Assembly (NCBI RefSeq): GCF_004364345.1
Contig: NZ_SOCA01000003.1
Span: 726,876 to 790,875, forward strand
Source: Prosthecobacter fusiformis
Lineage (GTDB): Bacteria > Verrucomicrobiota > Verrucomicrobiia > Verrucomicrobiales > Verrucomicrobiaceae
Length of the DNA stretch: 64,000 bases
Direction: 5' to 3'
Shown here: one piece after another, positions 18,083 through 27,997 of the stretch
How the letters are laid out: the number at the start of each line of letters is the position of its first letter
How positions within the stretch are numbered: the first letter of the stretch is position 1
The notes under the pieces: generated by a model
What the model saw: only the letters and a program-made list of their open reading frames with translations
Database searches by the model: none
Told to the model about the DNA's origin: nothing
Position numbers and translations under genes: made by a program

Positions 18083-19024
18083 ATGATTAAAGCCCCTAGT
18101 CCCGTTATGATTGGTGATGCAAATACCGCTAAAAAAAACCTTATTATTGGAGTAATTAAGGGATATGAGTACGGCGCCCTTAATAAATTTGTTAATTCCA
18201 TCAAGAATACAAAATTTACAGGTGACGTTGTTTTACTTACTTCGAGTGTTAGTGACGAGACCATTTCTGAACTCGAGAGGCGGGGTATCAAGACTTGCGC
18301 ATTTCAATATAGAGTTAATAGCGGGTCGATGAACTCCTGGAGCAGGTTTTGGCCAAAGATTAGGCCCTTGAAATCTATGATTCCATTTAAGATCATGAGA
18401 TTCATCATGATGAGAATATTTCACCTAATGGATGTGAGACATTTTCACATGAGAGACTTCCTTGAACGAAATAAGGATAAATATGGATTAGTTCTGATGA
18501 CAGATGTGCGGGACGTTGTTTTTCAGACTGACCCATTCGAAATTCCTCTTGGTGGAGACGTGGAGTTTTTTGAAGAAAGTTCTATTGTGAAAATTAAAGA
18601 TTGCAGCTTCAACTCTGGAGCTATTCGAGAGAGATTTGGATCAGAAATCTTGCAGGAATGTCAGGATCAGCCTATCCATTGTTTTGGAACAGTGCGTGGA
18701 TCAATTGGGGGTATTCTTTCATTCTTAAAGATGTATGAGGTTTATTGTATGGAAGCGATTCAGTATGCCACAGGAACGGCTGACCAGGGAATTCTAAACG
18801 TCATGATTAACAAGTTTTCCAGTTCATTTGATTTTGTGACAGTTCCAAACTTAACGGGTGCGGTTGCCACCTTGGGCTGGATGAAATACAAAGACATTCC
18901 AATCAATGCGGTGGGTGGTATTATAAATCCTATTAATGGAAAGTCTATTCCGATCATTCATCAATACGACCGTTTTCCACAGTTGGAGGACCTGGTAGAG
19001 CGTCAAACTTCGAATAAATATTAG
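18083..19024 (+). CDS. Putative glycosyltransferase-like protein of unknown family
   Basis: The 313-residue protein is AT-rich, clearly more so than genes at either end of the locus. YGLVLMTDVRDVVFQTDPFE carries a DxRD motif of the kind found in eukaryotic GT77-like and other nucleotide-sugar-dependent enzymes. FNSGAIRERFGSE and ATGTADQGILNVMI resemble the later substrate-binding part. I infer a glycosyltransferase from these motifs and from the neighbours but cannot name a family. A 171-bp non-coding gap precedes it. Confidence 0.55.
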   Translation: MIKAPSPVMIGDANTAKKNLIIGVIKGYEYGALNKFVNSIKNTKFTGDVVLLTSSVSDETISELERRGIKTCAFQYRVNSGSMNSWSRFWPKIRPLKSMIPFKIMRFIMMRIFHLMDVRHFHMRDFLERNKDKYGLVLMTDVRDVVFQTDPFEIPLGGDVEFFEESSIVKIKDCSFNSGAIRERFGSEILQECQDQPIHCFGTVRGSIGGILSFLKMYEVYCMEAIQYATGTADQGILNVMINKFSSSFDFVTVPNLTGAVATLGWMKYKDIPINAVGGIINPINGKSIPIIHQYDRFPQLEDLVERQTSNKY

Positions 19025-19352
19025 AATGGCTTACTTTCACTTTCGGCATACTATTTAAGCATTTCCCAATGTACATCCGAATACGGCTAAAGCCAAAGAA
19101 ATGGTTCGTTTCCAGATGCAGAGCGTGGTGAGGTCTGAACGAGGGGGCCAATGACCAAGTTAGAGAAGAATTAAGGGGCGCTAGAAGGTCTTAAAACATT
19201 AGCCAAGCACGCTATATAGAGATTGGCTCTTCAAAAATCTCGCTGTTCCGTAGCAAACTCAGAGCAGGTTGTGCCCATTCGATCTTTCGAACCGGATCCC
19301 TTTCCCAACAACTGTTTCGGCGAACACCAACAAGTCTAAATGGCTTAGATTA
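19025..19352. other. Intergenic region, no supported gene
   Basis: About 330 bp without a convincing coding frame, between a putative transferase and an acyltransferase. It contains several scattered stop codons in all frames and no strong hairpin or inverted repeat that I could pick out. It may hold a promoter for the acyltransferase. Confidence 0.3.
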
Positions 19353-20426
19353 ATGTTCGAACAACAAGCCAATATGGCGGTCCGTCAGATTGTGTCTCTG
19401 ACTGGAGTTCGTTTTGTTGCAGCCTTCTGGGTTGTGATGTTTCACATTCAGGGCGAGCTGACGAAATTAATCCCTGGCATTACTCCGCTGAAACCTCTGT
19501 TTGATCAGGGACATTTTGCCGTACCTTTTTTCTTTATTCTCAGCGGCTATATTCTCAGTCACACATACTTTGGCCAGTATAAATTCAGAGATCATCCCCG
19601 CTTTATCTTAAATCGAGTCGCCCGTATCTGGCCTGTTCATTTTGCAACCTTGATGCTACTCATTGTTTATGTGATAGCTGCCAAGCAAATGGACATCCAC
19701 ATTGACATGGGAAATTATGATTTTTCCATGATTATTGCAGAACTATTCATGCTCCGTGGGTGGACCAGCGATCTGCTTTTGTGGAACTATCCAGCCTGGT
19801 CGATCCACGCAGAATTTTTTGCTTATTTATTTATTTTCCCATTATGTCATATTTTGTTCGGCCTGAGATGGAACATTTCTATGTTAATCTCCATTCCCTT
19901 CCTGCTTTTAGCAGTTCATGGCTTGGATTGGCATAATGGTTTACAGGGCTGTATTTTCGACATTATGCTTCCTTTTATTGCAGGCTCAGGGATTTACGCT
20001 CTCAAGCGCACAAAATCCACCAGTCATGCAAGCTTTGCTACATATATCGCGGTTGGTGGCATCTTTTTCGCCTTGAGTAACAATCATTTTTATTCAAAAT
20101 CCTTGCTGTTCGTCTGTTTTGGATTGCTGATTTACGGTCTTTCTCACGAACAAGGGAAAATACACAATATGCTTCGTAATAAATATATCTGCTACGGCGG
20201 TAAAGTTTCTTACTCTTTGTATATGACGCATGGGCTGGTTCATATCTTGTATTTCTTCATTTATCCCCAATTGCCGCTTACAAACATGTACATTAAATAC
20301 CTTGCGGCAATATTATTCGTGGCGGCAATTGCCGTGATTGCTATTGGTTTTTATCATCTGGTGGAGGAACCCAGCCACAGGCAATTGAAACCAAGCAGGC
20401 GGCATTTAAATGGAAAATCACCATAA
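19353..20426 (+). CDS. Acyltransferase family 3 membrane protein (OafA/YrhL-like)
   Basis: I start at ATG 19353 because RQIVSLTGVRFVAAFWVVMF follows soon after, as in the family; a TTG at 19269 is possible but adds a polar extension. The 358-residue protein has about ten membrane segments. VMFHIQGEL contains the conserved His, and VPFFFILSGYILSHTYF and NRVARIWPVHFATLM match the family's FxLSG and R.xRi.P motifs. It would acetylate or acylate a polysaccharide sugar using acyl-CoA at the inner membrane. Its end is two bases from the next gene's TTG. Confidence 0.88.
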   Translation: MFEQQANMAVRQIVSLTGVRFVAAFWVVMFHIQGELTKLIPGITPLKPLFDQGHFAVPFFFILSGYILSHTYFGQYKFRDHPRFILNRVARIWPVHFATLMLLIVYVIAAKQMDIHIDMGNYDFSMIIAELFMLRGWTSDLLLWNYPAWSIHAEFFAYLFIFPLCHILFGLRWNISMLISIPFLLLAVHGLDWHNGLQGCIFDIMLPFIAGSGIYALKRTKSTSHASFATYIAVGGIFFALSNNHFYSKSLLFVCFGLLIYGLSHEQGKIHNMLRNKYICYGGKVSYSLYMTHGLVHILYFFIYPQLPLTNMYIKYLAAILFVAAIAVIAIGFYHLVEEPSHRQLKPSRRHLNGKSP

Positions 20427-20428
20427 AC

Positions 20429-21730
20429 TTGCCCGGTAATGATAAGGTCGATTTTGAAGCTGAGCGCGTGATATCATTGCAAACAAAAACCTTAACCTGC
20501 TTCATCGTTGAAGATGCTTTGCGAGATAACAAGGGGCACTGGGGCGAGTACATAGCGACGTTCCGGCATGGACTCATCGAAACGGATGATTACGTGGAGA
20601 TCCTTTGTGATTGCCATGCGGAAGAGTGGCTTGTGACTCAACTTTCTGCAAAGCCCGTTTTGCCGGATTCCATCTGGCATCGAATGGGTGATGGAGCAGG
20701 AAAAGTTATCCGGCTTGCACGCGTTCCACTTCATGCATGGCAAACTTTCCGGGTAATGCGGCGCTGGCTACGCGAAAACTCAAATGCTGACATTATATTT
20801 GTTCCCACCGTTCTTGTTCACCATCTTTTGGGTTGGTGGCTGCTGGCCCAAGGAACACTGAAAGAATCCCAGACCACGATTCTGCTTTTTTTCCCCAATA
20901 CCCCAGTCAAATTGGGACCGACGGGGAAGGGGTTCCTTCCCACAGACCCGACGTCACGGTTGTTCGGGTGGCTTATCAAGAAACTGGCTACCGCTGTGAA
21001 AGAGAAGCGGGTCATTCTCGGAGCGGAGACGCGATCGATGCAGCAAGCGCTCGAAGAGGCCACCGGTGTGGCGTTTGTTTATCTGCCCCATCCTGTGCCG
21101 AATTTTGCCACCCTTGATTCTTCGGAGCGTCCTCTGACGATGGCCGTTTATGGGCCTGCGCGGCATGAGAAGGGGAGTGATATTCTTCAGGAAGCGATTG
21201 AGAAGCATTTGATAACCTTCCCGGAAAGCAAGACACGATTCGTGATTCAGTGGCTGGGCGATTTTCATGATGATGAGGGGCGTTTGGTGCAGAAGAGCCA
21301 GACTTTAGAAGCAGATGTTCGAGTGGAGTATGTAACGTCTTACTTCGAGCCAGGTGAGTATGCACGGCGTCTCGGGCAGACGGATCTACTTCTCCTGCCA
21401 TATCGTTGCTCATCATACGATCTGCGCGTCTCCCGAGTGGTGATAGAAGCCATGGTTCATGGAATCCCTGTGATTGCCACCCGAGGAACGACGCTTGAAG
21501 AACAGGCTCAAATACACGGTGCCTGCATTCCTTGCGAAGATGGCTGTGCTGAGAGTCTGCAGAAGGCTATTGCACAAGCTGAGCAAAACATCTGCGCATT
21601 GAGATCATTGGCTCAAGAGCGAGCCCCAATGGCAAGGGAGCATTTTTCAGTAAAACATTTCAGGGATTTGTTGTTGCACAAAATTCCAGACGGTACAGGC
21701 GTTCACCCTCTCAGTCTTGAAACTCAATGA
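20429..21730 (+). CDS. Glycosyltransferase family 4-like protein
   Basis: TTG start at 20429, two bases after the acyltransferase stop. The 433-residue protein ends in a GT-B donor domain: [40 protein letters not shown], and [20 protein letters not shown]. The usual first Glu of E-x7-E is replaced in this region by a [13 protein letters not shown] pattern, typical of a subgroup. The stop overlaps the following acetyltransferase by four bases (ATGA). Predicted retaining transferase; substrate unknown. Confidence 0.82.
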   Translation: MPGNDKVDFEAERVISLQTKTLTCFIVEDALRDNKGHWGEYIATFRHGLIETDDYVEILCDCHAEEWLVTQLSAKPVLPDSIWHRMGDGAGKVIRLARVPLHAWQTFRVMRRWLRENSNADIIFVPTVLVHHLLGWWLLAQGTLKESQTTILLFFPNTPVKLGPTGKGFLPTDPTSRLFGWLIKKLATAVKEKRVILGAETRSMQQALEEATGVAFVYLPHPVPNFATLDSSERPLTMAVYGPARHEKGSDILQEAIEKHLITFPESKTRFVIQWLGDFHDDEGRLVQKSQTLEADVRVEYVTSYFEPGEYARRLGQTDLLLLPYRCSSYDLRVSRVVIEAMVHGIPVIATRGTTLEEQAQIHGACIPCEDGCAESLQKAIAQAEQNICALRSLAQERAPMAREHFSVKHFRDLLLHKIPDGTGVHPLSLETQ

Positions 21731-22266
21731 CTAAAAGACTTTTAGCTGGTACTATCCTCGCATACATTTACAACGATTGGATTGGTAAGATGCCATCACG
21801 GATCGTTCGTCATGCCTTCCTGAACAAATATCTTGGGAAAATGGGTAGTGAAACGGGTGTGCAAATGGACTGCCGGTTTCTTAATGGGCGCAAAGTGTAT
21901 ATAGGAGATAGAAATGTCATTAACTTTGGATGCTTGCTGGATGGCAGGAAGTATGAGATTCATACGGGCAAAGATGTCTCCATCGGGCCTGAGGCGACTA
22001 TCCTCACACTTGGACATGAACCCCAATCTTCAACTTTCGAGGATAAAGGCGGGGATGTGATTATTGGAGATCGGGTGTGGATTGCTTATCGCGCAATTAT
22101 TCTTCCCGGTGTCACCATTGGTGATGGTGCTGTCATTGCAGCTGGTGCCGTTGTGACACGCGATGTCGAAGCCTATACGATTGTTGCGGGATCTCCCGCG
22201 AAAAAGGTCGGAAACCGAAATCGCGATCTTGAGTATCAATTATCATACGCTCCATGGCTCCAATGA
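21727..22266 (+). CDS. Left-handed beta-helix acetyltransferase (maltose/WcaF-type)
   Basis: The 179-residue protein is built of hexapeptide repeats: [50 protein letters not shown], and the terminal [11 protein letters not shown] cap typical of the LacA/WcaF group. The His of the LTLGHE motif would be the catalytic residue. Predicted to O-acetylate a sugar of the glycan with acetyl-CoA in the cytoplasm. Coupled by a four-base overlap to the GT4-like gene. Confidence 0.9.
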   Translation: MTKRLLAGTILAYIYNDWIGKMPSRIVRHAFLNKYLGKMGSETGVQMDCRFLNGRKVYIGDRNVINFGCLLDGRKYEIHTGKDVSIGPEATILTLGHEPQSSTFEDKGGDVIIGDRVWIAYRAIILPGVTIGDGAVIAAGAVVTRDVEAYTIVAGSPAKKVGNRNRDLEYQLSYAPWLQ

Positions 22267-22298
22267 ATGCTTTACAAAAATTAATTATTCAATAAGTT

Positions 22299-23027
22299 AT
22301 GAATATCAGGACTCTATTTCATCAAACAGTTCGGATTCCGCTCAAGAAATTTGGAATTCATGTTTGTGCCTCCCATAAATATCCAGTTTGCAGCGGAAGC
22401 CTGCTCGATTTAGCAGTTGCGGCGTTCCTGCCAACAATCGATGATTTTGTCGTTTGCCAGGTCGGGGCGAGTGACGGAAAAAGTTCCGATCCTCTTGAGC
22501 ATCTGATTGACAAATATGAACTGAAAGGAATTTTAATTGAACCTCTACCCGGATCTTTTGAATTGCTGGCTAAAAAATACCATCGGTACGAAAGGATTAC
22601 GTGCGTTAATTGTGCAATCTCAGACATCGAGGGTTTGGTGACATTTTACTGTCCGAAAAATAATGGTCGGACAGGTATCTCAGAATTTCAAAAATCGGGA
22701 ATGACCAAAGTCTCACTGGTTAAAGCAGGAATACCTGAAAGCGACATTGAGGAGATTTCCGTCAATTCCAAAACTTTACCGCAAGTCATGCAAGACCAGG
22801 GACTCGCCAAGATAGACCTTCTTCAAATTGATACCGAGGGATATGATTACGAGATCGTTAAGCAGGGCCTTAAACTTCCAGCGCCCCCTGCAATAATACA
22901 CTTTGAGACCATTCATCTTTCCAGATTTGACAAACTCAACAGTCGCCATGTCCTGACCGCAAAAGGTTATTCCTTGATTGAATCGGAAACAGACACTCTT
23001 GCCTACCAATTCAATCTTCTCACCTGA
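22299..23027 (+). CDS. FkbM family methyltransferase
   Basis: The 242-residue protein has FkbM features: DDFVVCQVGASDGKSSDPLE (motif I), GILIEPLPGSFELLAKKYH (acidic strand 2), CVNCAISDIEGLVTFY, and DLLQIDTEGYDYEIVKQGL (strand 4 with D-T-E-G). Predicted sugar O-methyltransferase. It ends one base before the start of the next gene, sharing the A of TGATG, so the two are coupled. Confidence 0.92.
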   Translation: MNIRTLFHQTVRIPLKKFGIHVCASHKYPVCSGSLLDLAVAAFLPTIDDFVVCQVGASDGKSSDPLEHLIDKYELKGILIEPLPGSFELLAKKYHRYERITCVNCAISDIEGLVTFYCPKNNGRTGISEFQKSGMTKVSLVKAGIPESDIEEISVNSKTLPQVMQDQGLAKIDLLQIDTEGYDYEIVKQGLKLPAPPAIIHFETIHLSRFDKLNSRHVLTAKGYSLIESETDTLAYQFNLLT

Positions 23028-23845
23028 TGATCAAATCTACTCCAATGAAGCTTGGTTTTGTTATCCCGCTCAAATCGAAGCGAGTGTCCCGAAACTGGAG
23101 GGCAGTGTGTGATTGTCTGGAGGCTACCCTTTGTAGCCTGAAGAACCAAAGTTCCGGGCAATGGTACGCTGTCGTGGTGGGTCATGAAAAACCTCCCCTT
23201 CAATGGGAGTCTTTGCCAGATAACATAGAATGGTGTAGTTCAGAGCATGAACTGCCTCCAATCCGCGAAGGCGGCAGTTTTACCAATCACACTGATTTCG
23301 ATTATATTCTTGATATAAGGCGTAAAATATCTACGGGGATGCGTCATCTTCAGACGAAACAGATTTCGTACTGGTCCCTTCTTGATGCTGATGACCTCGT
23401 TCATCGTGATTTCGTTTTAACTCTTGATCAACTCCCTCATCAGGCGGGATGGCTGGTAAAATCGGGGTATTTGTGGTATCAAGACCTGCAACGATGGATG
23501 CCGACCGAACAATTAATCAACCTATGCGGATCAACAGCCATTATCAGTTCTTCCGTTTTTGAAGTTCCGTACTCCAACCAGGATACCGACCTGCACCAAA
23601 TCCCATGGGGCAGGATCAGCCATAGTGGCATGGAAGATTTTCTCATTCCTTATTTGAAGGGTGCTGACCCTACTTTTCCGCTTGCAGGCATTGCCTACAC
23701 ACTTTCGCATGGAGACAACTGCAGCGATGAATTCCGTCATTCATACAAAGCCAGGATCAAATTGTGGATCAAAAAAAGATTGTTGACTCGGGCTCTGAAT
23801 CCAGCTTTTGCCCGCGACTTCAGTATTAACTGTCAGTGTGACTAA
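23027..23845 (+). CDS. Putative glycosyltransferase (GT2-like, divergent)
   Basis: The 272-residue product lacks the standard VSVIIP start; instead LGFVIPLKSKRVSRNWR follows a short leader. SYWSLLDADDLVHRDFVL contains a DxDD-type motif and the C-terminal GMEDFLIPYLKGADPTFPL resembles the ED region of GT2 enzymes. Found in polysaccharide loci, it may act on a sugar donor, but the assignment rests on motif and neighbourhood only. An alternative start ATG lies at 23045. Confidence 0.55.
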   Translation: MIKSTPMKLGFVIPLKSKRVSRNWRAVCDCLEATLCSLKNQSSGQWYAVVVGHEKPPLQWESLPDNIEWCSSEHELPPIREGGSFTNHTDFDYILDIRRKISTGMRHLQTKQISYWSLLDADDLVHRDFVLTLDQLPHQAGWLVKSGYLWYQDLQRWMPTEQLINLCGSTAIISSSVFEVPYSNQDTDLHQIPWGRISHSGMEDFLIPYLKGADPTFPLAGIAYTLSHGDNCSDEFRHSYKARIKLWIKKRLLTRALNPAFARDFSINCQCD

Positions 23846-23926
23846 ATCAATAAAGCAAGGCTTCATGGTGGTTGATTAGCATTCGATCAGAATATCGCTC
23901 TTCAACCGTCAGCACCACAAATCTAC

Positions 23927-24667
23927 ATGATTAAAAAAATAATCGCATCCGCTCTCGATAGGCTTGGTTTGCAAGTGCGCAGAATTAGGCCCAGCTTGGC
24001 ATTCGATGTTTCTTCCATTCCTGAGGGCGAACTTTATCGTCCACTTTTCTCACCCTGGCTCGCCAAGGGAGACTTCAGGCCTTATTATGATTTGGCTGCG
24101 CCCAAAACTCTCGTTTCTCCAGACCGGTGTTATGTTCTTTATACTCTCGTTCGTCAGGCTCTAAACATCAGCGGAGATGTATGGGAGTGCGGCGTGTACA
24201 AAGGGGGGACGGCCGCCATGATTGCCGCTCTTCTTAGTGACACAAAATCCTCCAAACGGCTTTATCTCTTCGATACCTTCGAGGGAATGCCAGAGACCGA
24301 CCCCGAGAAGGACTTGCATAAAAAAGGTGATTTTTTGGATACTAGCCTTGAGGCAGTGACCCAGTATATCGGACATGACAATCTGTGCGTCGTACGCAAA
24401 GGTTTCATACCCGACACATTTATCGGGCTCGAATCGGAAAAAATAGCTCTAGCACATATTGATGTGGATATTTACAAGTCCATTTTGGATTGTCTGAATT
24501 TTATCTGGCCCAGGCTTTCAACCGGTGGTTTCATTGTATTCGACGACTATGGCTTTCCAAGTTGCCCTGGAGCCAGGGCTGCAGTTGACGATTTTTTCCG
24601 TTCGGAAATATGCATCCCTCTCTGCCTCTCTACTGGTCAAGCTTTGGTTTTCAAGTCCAAGGCCTGA
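23927..24667 (+). CDS. TylF/MycF-family macrocin O-methyltransferase-like
   Basis: The 246-residue protein carries the TylF/MycF signature: GDVWECGVYKGGTAAMIAAL (motif I), YLFDTFEGMPETDPEKD, and LAHIDVDIYKSILDCLNFI. FIVFDDYGFPSCPGARAAVD follows, with metal-binding Asp residues. Family members methylate deoxysugar hydroxyls in macrolides and in glycans. Here it probably methylates a sugar in the O chain or its donor. A 265-bp gap follows before the next gene. Confidence 0.92.
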   Translation: MIKKIIASALDRLGLQVRRIRPSLAFDVSSIPEGELYRPLFSPWLAKGDFRPYYDLAAPKTLVSPDRCYVLYTLVRQALNISGDVWECGVYKGGTAAMIAALLSDTKSSKRLYLFDTFEGMPETDPEKDLHKKGDFLDTSLEAVTQYIGHDNLCVVRKGFIPDTFIGLESEKIALAHIDVDIYKSILDCLNFIWPRLSTGGFIVFDDYGFPSCPGARAAVDDFFRSEICIPLCLSTGQALVFKSKA

Positions 24668-24932
24668 GGGGGGACCTGAAGTTTTATTCACCACGTGGTC
24701 GGCTTTAAAAGCCGTTATAAGACTTACGAAAGAACATCAAATTGATTAGAGTAGATCGAATCAGATGATGGGACTATAATTTCAAATCGCTTAATTCTCG
24801 GATAGTGACCTGCCTTCATTCCCATCGACAGACTTCATTTTTGAGATTTTAACGTGCATAAAGCCGGATTTATGTCCACAACCCATCACACGCAAGTCTC
24901 GAAATAACCATTATTTCGGTAAATCCAATATC

Positions 24933-26135
24933 ATGGAAAACTTATCAGTCTTTCTGAATCAACTTCAAGCTAAATTTCACCGCCGCTTGGAGCATGCTTC
25001 CTTATCTCATTATTGGTCGCTTTACGTTGTTCTAATCGCTGTTGCCGTCAGCTATTTGTCGGAGCTTCCACAATACACAGCCATTCAAGAATTTATTTCC
25101 ACCCCCTATGGTCAAGCAAAAATCTGGTGGCTTGAGAACCCCTTACAAGCAGTTCCAGTGGATCATTTTTTCCCATTAGCGGAGCGACACCTTGGTTATA
25201 ATGCCGGGTGTGCCTCACACTGCGATAAACTTACATTCAGAATTGCCTTACCAGTACTTCACAAAATCGCCCCTTTTGGAATCTGGACACTTGTAATTAC
25301 AAGCCATATCGCCGCCGTAGCAATATTCTGGATGACATACAAGTTGTTATTCAGGTCATCGGCTGACTCCGTCTCTGCTTCTCTTGCCACATGGGCACTT
25401 GCTGGGACTTACGCGGGCGAATTGGGGTTTAAAGATTTTTATTATGGTGACGCTCTGGCTGTAGCACTACTCTTGGGAGCAATGATGACCAGGCGTAGAT
25501 GGCTTATTATGCTACTTATCGTCGTCGCAGGATTTACAGATGAAAGAGCCGTCATTGCCGCTCCTTTGATTGCACTCTTCCATTACTGGCAATCAAAAAA
25601 TCCTACCTTCGGCGCTGACCAACAACATCTTAAATTGAGTGATCTTTGGATAGCTTGGCCAACGATTTGCGGAATTCTGATCTATCTATTAATGAGAGTT
25701 TTTCTAACTAAAAGTTTTGGGGTATCAAGCGGTAGTTCTATGCTTGCGACAATTGACATCCTGCGTGCTCATCTTTACTCGAACTATCCAGTGAGAATAT
25801 TAAAAGTGTTTGAATTTCTGTGGACAGCTCCAGTTTTATTCGTGTTGTTCGCCGTGAACAAACAAGGTTTATTTTCTGTAAATTCTTTAATTTTCCCTAT
25901 GTCGTTTAGTTTTGCGGCAATGCCAGCACTACTTGTCTGGGATGTTGATCGTAGTTTGTATTATCTCTTACCGGGAATTTTGATTTCACTTTTTTTTTGG
26001 CAATTCTCCCTTGCTTCGTTACGCTCTTTTCTACAGTTGTGTTTGATTGGCACTTTAGTTTGGGTCTTTCCTGGTGGAACAATTTTAAGGTCCATAGATT
26101 TTTATGTATCAAGCTTTATTACATTCAATAAATAA
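24933..26135 (+). CDS. Polytopic membrane protein of unknown function
   Basis: The 400-residue protein has roughly nine hydrophobic segments, beginning near residue 28 (LYVVLIAVAVSYLSEL). Short basic or polar loops include RSSADSV and MTRRRWL. No Wzx/Wzy/GT39 signature could be recognised with confidence. Position in an O-antigen locus suggests a polymerase, glycosyl-modifying (GtrC-like) or flippase role. The sequence is AT-rich like its neighbours, a sign of acquisition. Confidence 0.6.
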   Translation: MENLSVFLNQLQAKFHRRLEHASLSHYWSLYVVLIAVAVSYLSELPQYTAIQEFISTPYGQAKIWWLENPLQAVPVDHFFPLAERHLGYNAGCASHCDKLTFRIALPVLHKIAPFGIWTLVITSHIAAVAIFWMTYKLLFRSSADSVSASLATWALAGTYAGELGFKDFYYGDALAVALLLGAMMTRRRWLIMLLIVVAGFTDERAVIAAPLIALFHYWQSKNPTFGADQQHLKLSDLWIAWPTICGILIYLLMRVFLTKSFGVSSGSSMLATIDILRAHLYSNYPVRILKVFEFLWTAPVLFVLFAVNKQGLFSVNSLIFPMSFSFAAMPALLVWDVDRSLYYLLPGILISLFFWQFSLASLRSFLQLCLIGTLVWVFPGGTILRSIDFYVSSFITFNK

Positions 26136-26221
26136 TATCCAGAAGACGGAATGAATGATGCTAATTATTTAATATTTTTGCGGTTGCTTTCAGTTACTTT
26201 CATAAAGCGGTATCGATAACC

Positions 26222-27007
26222 ATGAATAAAAATCAACCAAACGCCGCTGCGCCTCACCTAAATTTATTTTCAGTGGTCATACCAGCACGTGATGAGGAAA
26301 AATCGTTACCAGCGACCATCGAACATCTGCATTTGGAATTTTCGCTGAACGACATTCCACATGAGATCGTGGTGGTGGACGATGGAAGCACTGACCTTAC
26401 TTGGACGATATTGATGGCATTGAAAGAGAAAATTCCTGTACTTCGGCCGTATCAGAATACCGGCGAACATGGCTTTGGTCGGGCTGTCACTTTTGGACTG
26501 AATCATTGCTCTGGTGACGCGGTAGTCATCATGATGGCCGATGAGTCTGATGACGCTCGCGACGCAGTGTGCTACTGGAAACTCTTAAACGAAGGTTGGG
26601 ACTGTGTTTTTGGCAGTCGATTTATTAAAGGTGGAGGTGTAATCGACTACCCGCCGATCAAGCTCTTTGTAAATCGACTTGCAAATTATTTTATTCGCAC
26701 TCTTTTCAGAATACCTCTGAACGATACCACTAATGCATTCAAAGCCTACCGAAGGACGGTGGTTTTAGGCTGTGCACCTCTTATTGCTCCACATTTCAAC
26801 CTCACCGTAGAGATTCCATTAAAAGCTATCGTTCGTGGATACACATGGACGATTGTACCAATCACTTGGCGTAACAGGCGGTTTGGCGAAGCTAAGCTGA
26901 AAATAAAAGAGATGGGCAGCCGCTACTTCTTTATTTGTGCGTATGTCTGGATGGAGAAATATTTCAGCCGAGGAGATTACGTGTCAAAAAAAATTCAATG
27001 TGATTAA
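26222..27007 (+). CDS. Glycosyltransferase family 2 (dolichol-phosphate mannose synthase-like)
   Basis: The 261-residue protein starts with FSVVIPARDEEKSLPATI, continues with IVVVDDGSTDLTWTIL, and has GDAVVIMMADESDDARDAV at the metal site. DCVFGSRFIKGGGVIDYP and LNDTTNAFKAYRR follow as in DPM1-type enzymes, which load a sugar on polyprenyl phosphate. No C-terminal membrane pair is present, so it is a compact form. It may supply polyprenyl-phosphate sugar for periplasmic modification by the membrane protein just upstream; this is inference. Confidence 0.88.
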   Translation: MNKNQPNAAAPHLNLFSVVIPARDEEKSLPATIEHLHLEFSLNDIPHEIVVVDDGSTDLTWTILMALKEKIPVLRPYQNTGEHGFGRAVTFGLNHCSGDAVVIMMADESDDARDAVCYWKLLNEGWDCVFGSRFIKGGGVIDYPPIKLFVNRLANYFIRTLFRIPLNDTTNAFKAYRRTVVLGCAPLIAPHFNLTVEIPLKAIVRGYTWTIVPITWRNRRFGEAKLKIKEMGSRYFFICAYVWMEKYFSRGDYVSKKIQCD

Positions 27008-27406
27008 TGTTGCTTCAATTGCGCCTGGTTTTACATTATCCTAATGGTCCACGGAATATCGCTTCAGATTAATGGCACTGATTCTCACTCAATTAGTCCC
27101 AAGCTCAGGCCGACAGTCTATTTAATCATTCGTGAAACGCGCGGAACTACTGTCTGCAGATTCAATTATGTTTATTTGGGAGTGGAATTGATAGGTTTGA
27201 CTACGAGGACAATGAAGCGTCTAAAATTATACATGATTGTTATTGGAAATTTCTGAACTTATCTGCTTGCGTACATAAATGTATTTATGGAGCGAATTAA
27301 TGTCATTTATTAAATCCCTGCTTATGAAATTTATAAAGTCTATTCGAGAGCTTGGAACTACTTTATTTTGCTAGGCTCATCAGACGTTTGCCGAAAAATC
27401 AAAATC
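27008..27406. other. Intergenic region upstream of the heptose module
   Basis: About 400 bp of AT-rich DNA. A 70-codon frame at 27044-27256 has no family resemblance and reads through low-quality sequence. Since the heptose genes follow as a tight group, a promoter for that operon is likely in this gap, but no clear -35/-10 or hairpin was identified. Confidence 0.35.
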
Positions 27407-27976
27407 ATGATGAAAAGTTTTCACACACGAATTGAGTCTTCTCAAAACGCCATTGAAAGCGTATTAATCAACGAAAATGTTATCAATGAAGCTGCACAAG
27501 CGATCTGCACTACGCTGAGGACTGGAGGAAGAATTTATGCATGCGGGAATGGTGGCAGCGCGGCAGAAGCGATGCATTTTGCCACCGAACTCTGCGGCCG
27601 ATACCGGTCCAACCGTGTGCCGTATCCTGCCATCGCACTGACTGCTGATGGAACTGCACTGACCTGCATCGGAAACGATTTTGGATGGGATCTAATATTT
27701 GCCAGACAGGTGGAGGCAAATGCCAGTCAAAACGACCTACTGCTTGTGTTGACCACTTCCGGCAATTCCACTAACGTTATCGCAGCACTTCAGGCCGCGC
27801 GGTCCAAGGGCATAAAGACTGTTGGCCTGCTCGGGAGGAATGGAGATGATGCTCGAGCGCTGTGTGACTTACCGATCATCATTGCGGTTGATGACACCGG
27901 ATCGATCCAAGAGGCACATCTTGTTGTGATCCACATCCTCTGCGAACCACTTGAAGAGAGCCCTGATTCCCAGTAG
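27407..27976 (+). CDS. gmhA: Phosphoheptose isomerase
   Basis: I start at ATG 27407; an in-frame TTG upstream at 27368 adds a non-homologous leader. The 189-residue SIS-domain protein has IYACGNGGSAAEAMHFATEL, GRYRSNRVPYPAIALTADG, DLLLVLTTSGNSTNVIAAL, and a C-terminal EAHLVVIHILCE, all GmhA/DiaA-type hallmarks. It converts sedoheptulose 7-phosphate to D-glycero-D-manno-heptose 7-phosphate. Adjacent hddA and the fused hddC-gmhB show that it feeds the GDP-heptose branch (the usual ADP-branch gene hldE is absent). Confidence 0.92.
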   Translation: MMKSFHTRIESSQNAIESVLINENVINEAAQAICTTLRTGGRIYACGNGGSAAEAMHFATELCGRYRSNRVPYPAIALTADGTALTCIGNDFGWDLIFARQVEANASQNDLLLVLTTSGNSTNVIAALQAARSKGIKTVGLLGRNGDDARALCDLPIIIAVDDTGSIQEAHLVVIHILCEPLEESPDSQ

Positions 27977-27997
27977 ATTTGATTCCTGCTATTCATT

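Noticed and set aside
27044..27256. 70-codon frame before gmhA
   Set aside because: Composition unlike the neighbouring proteins and no conserved features.
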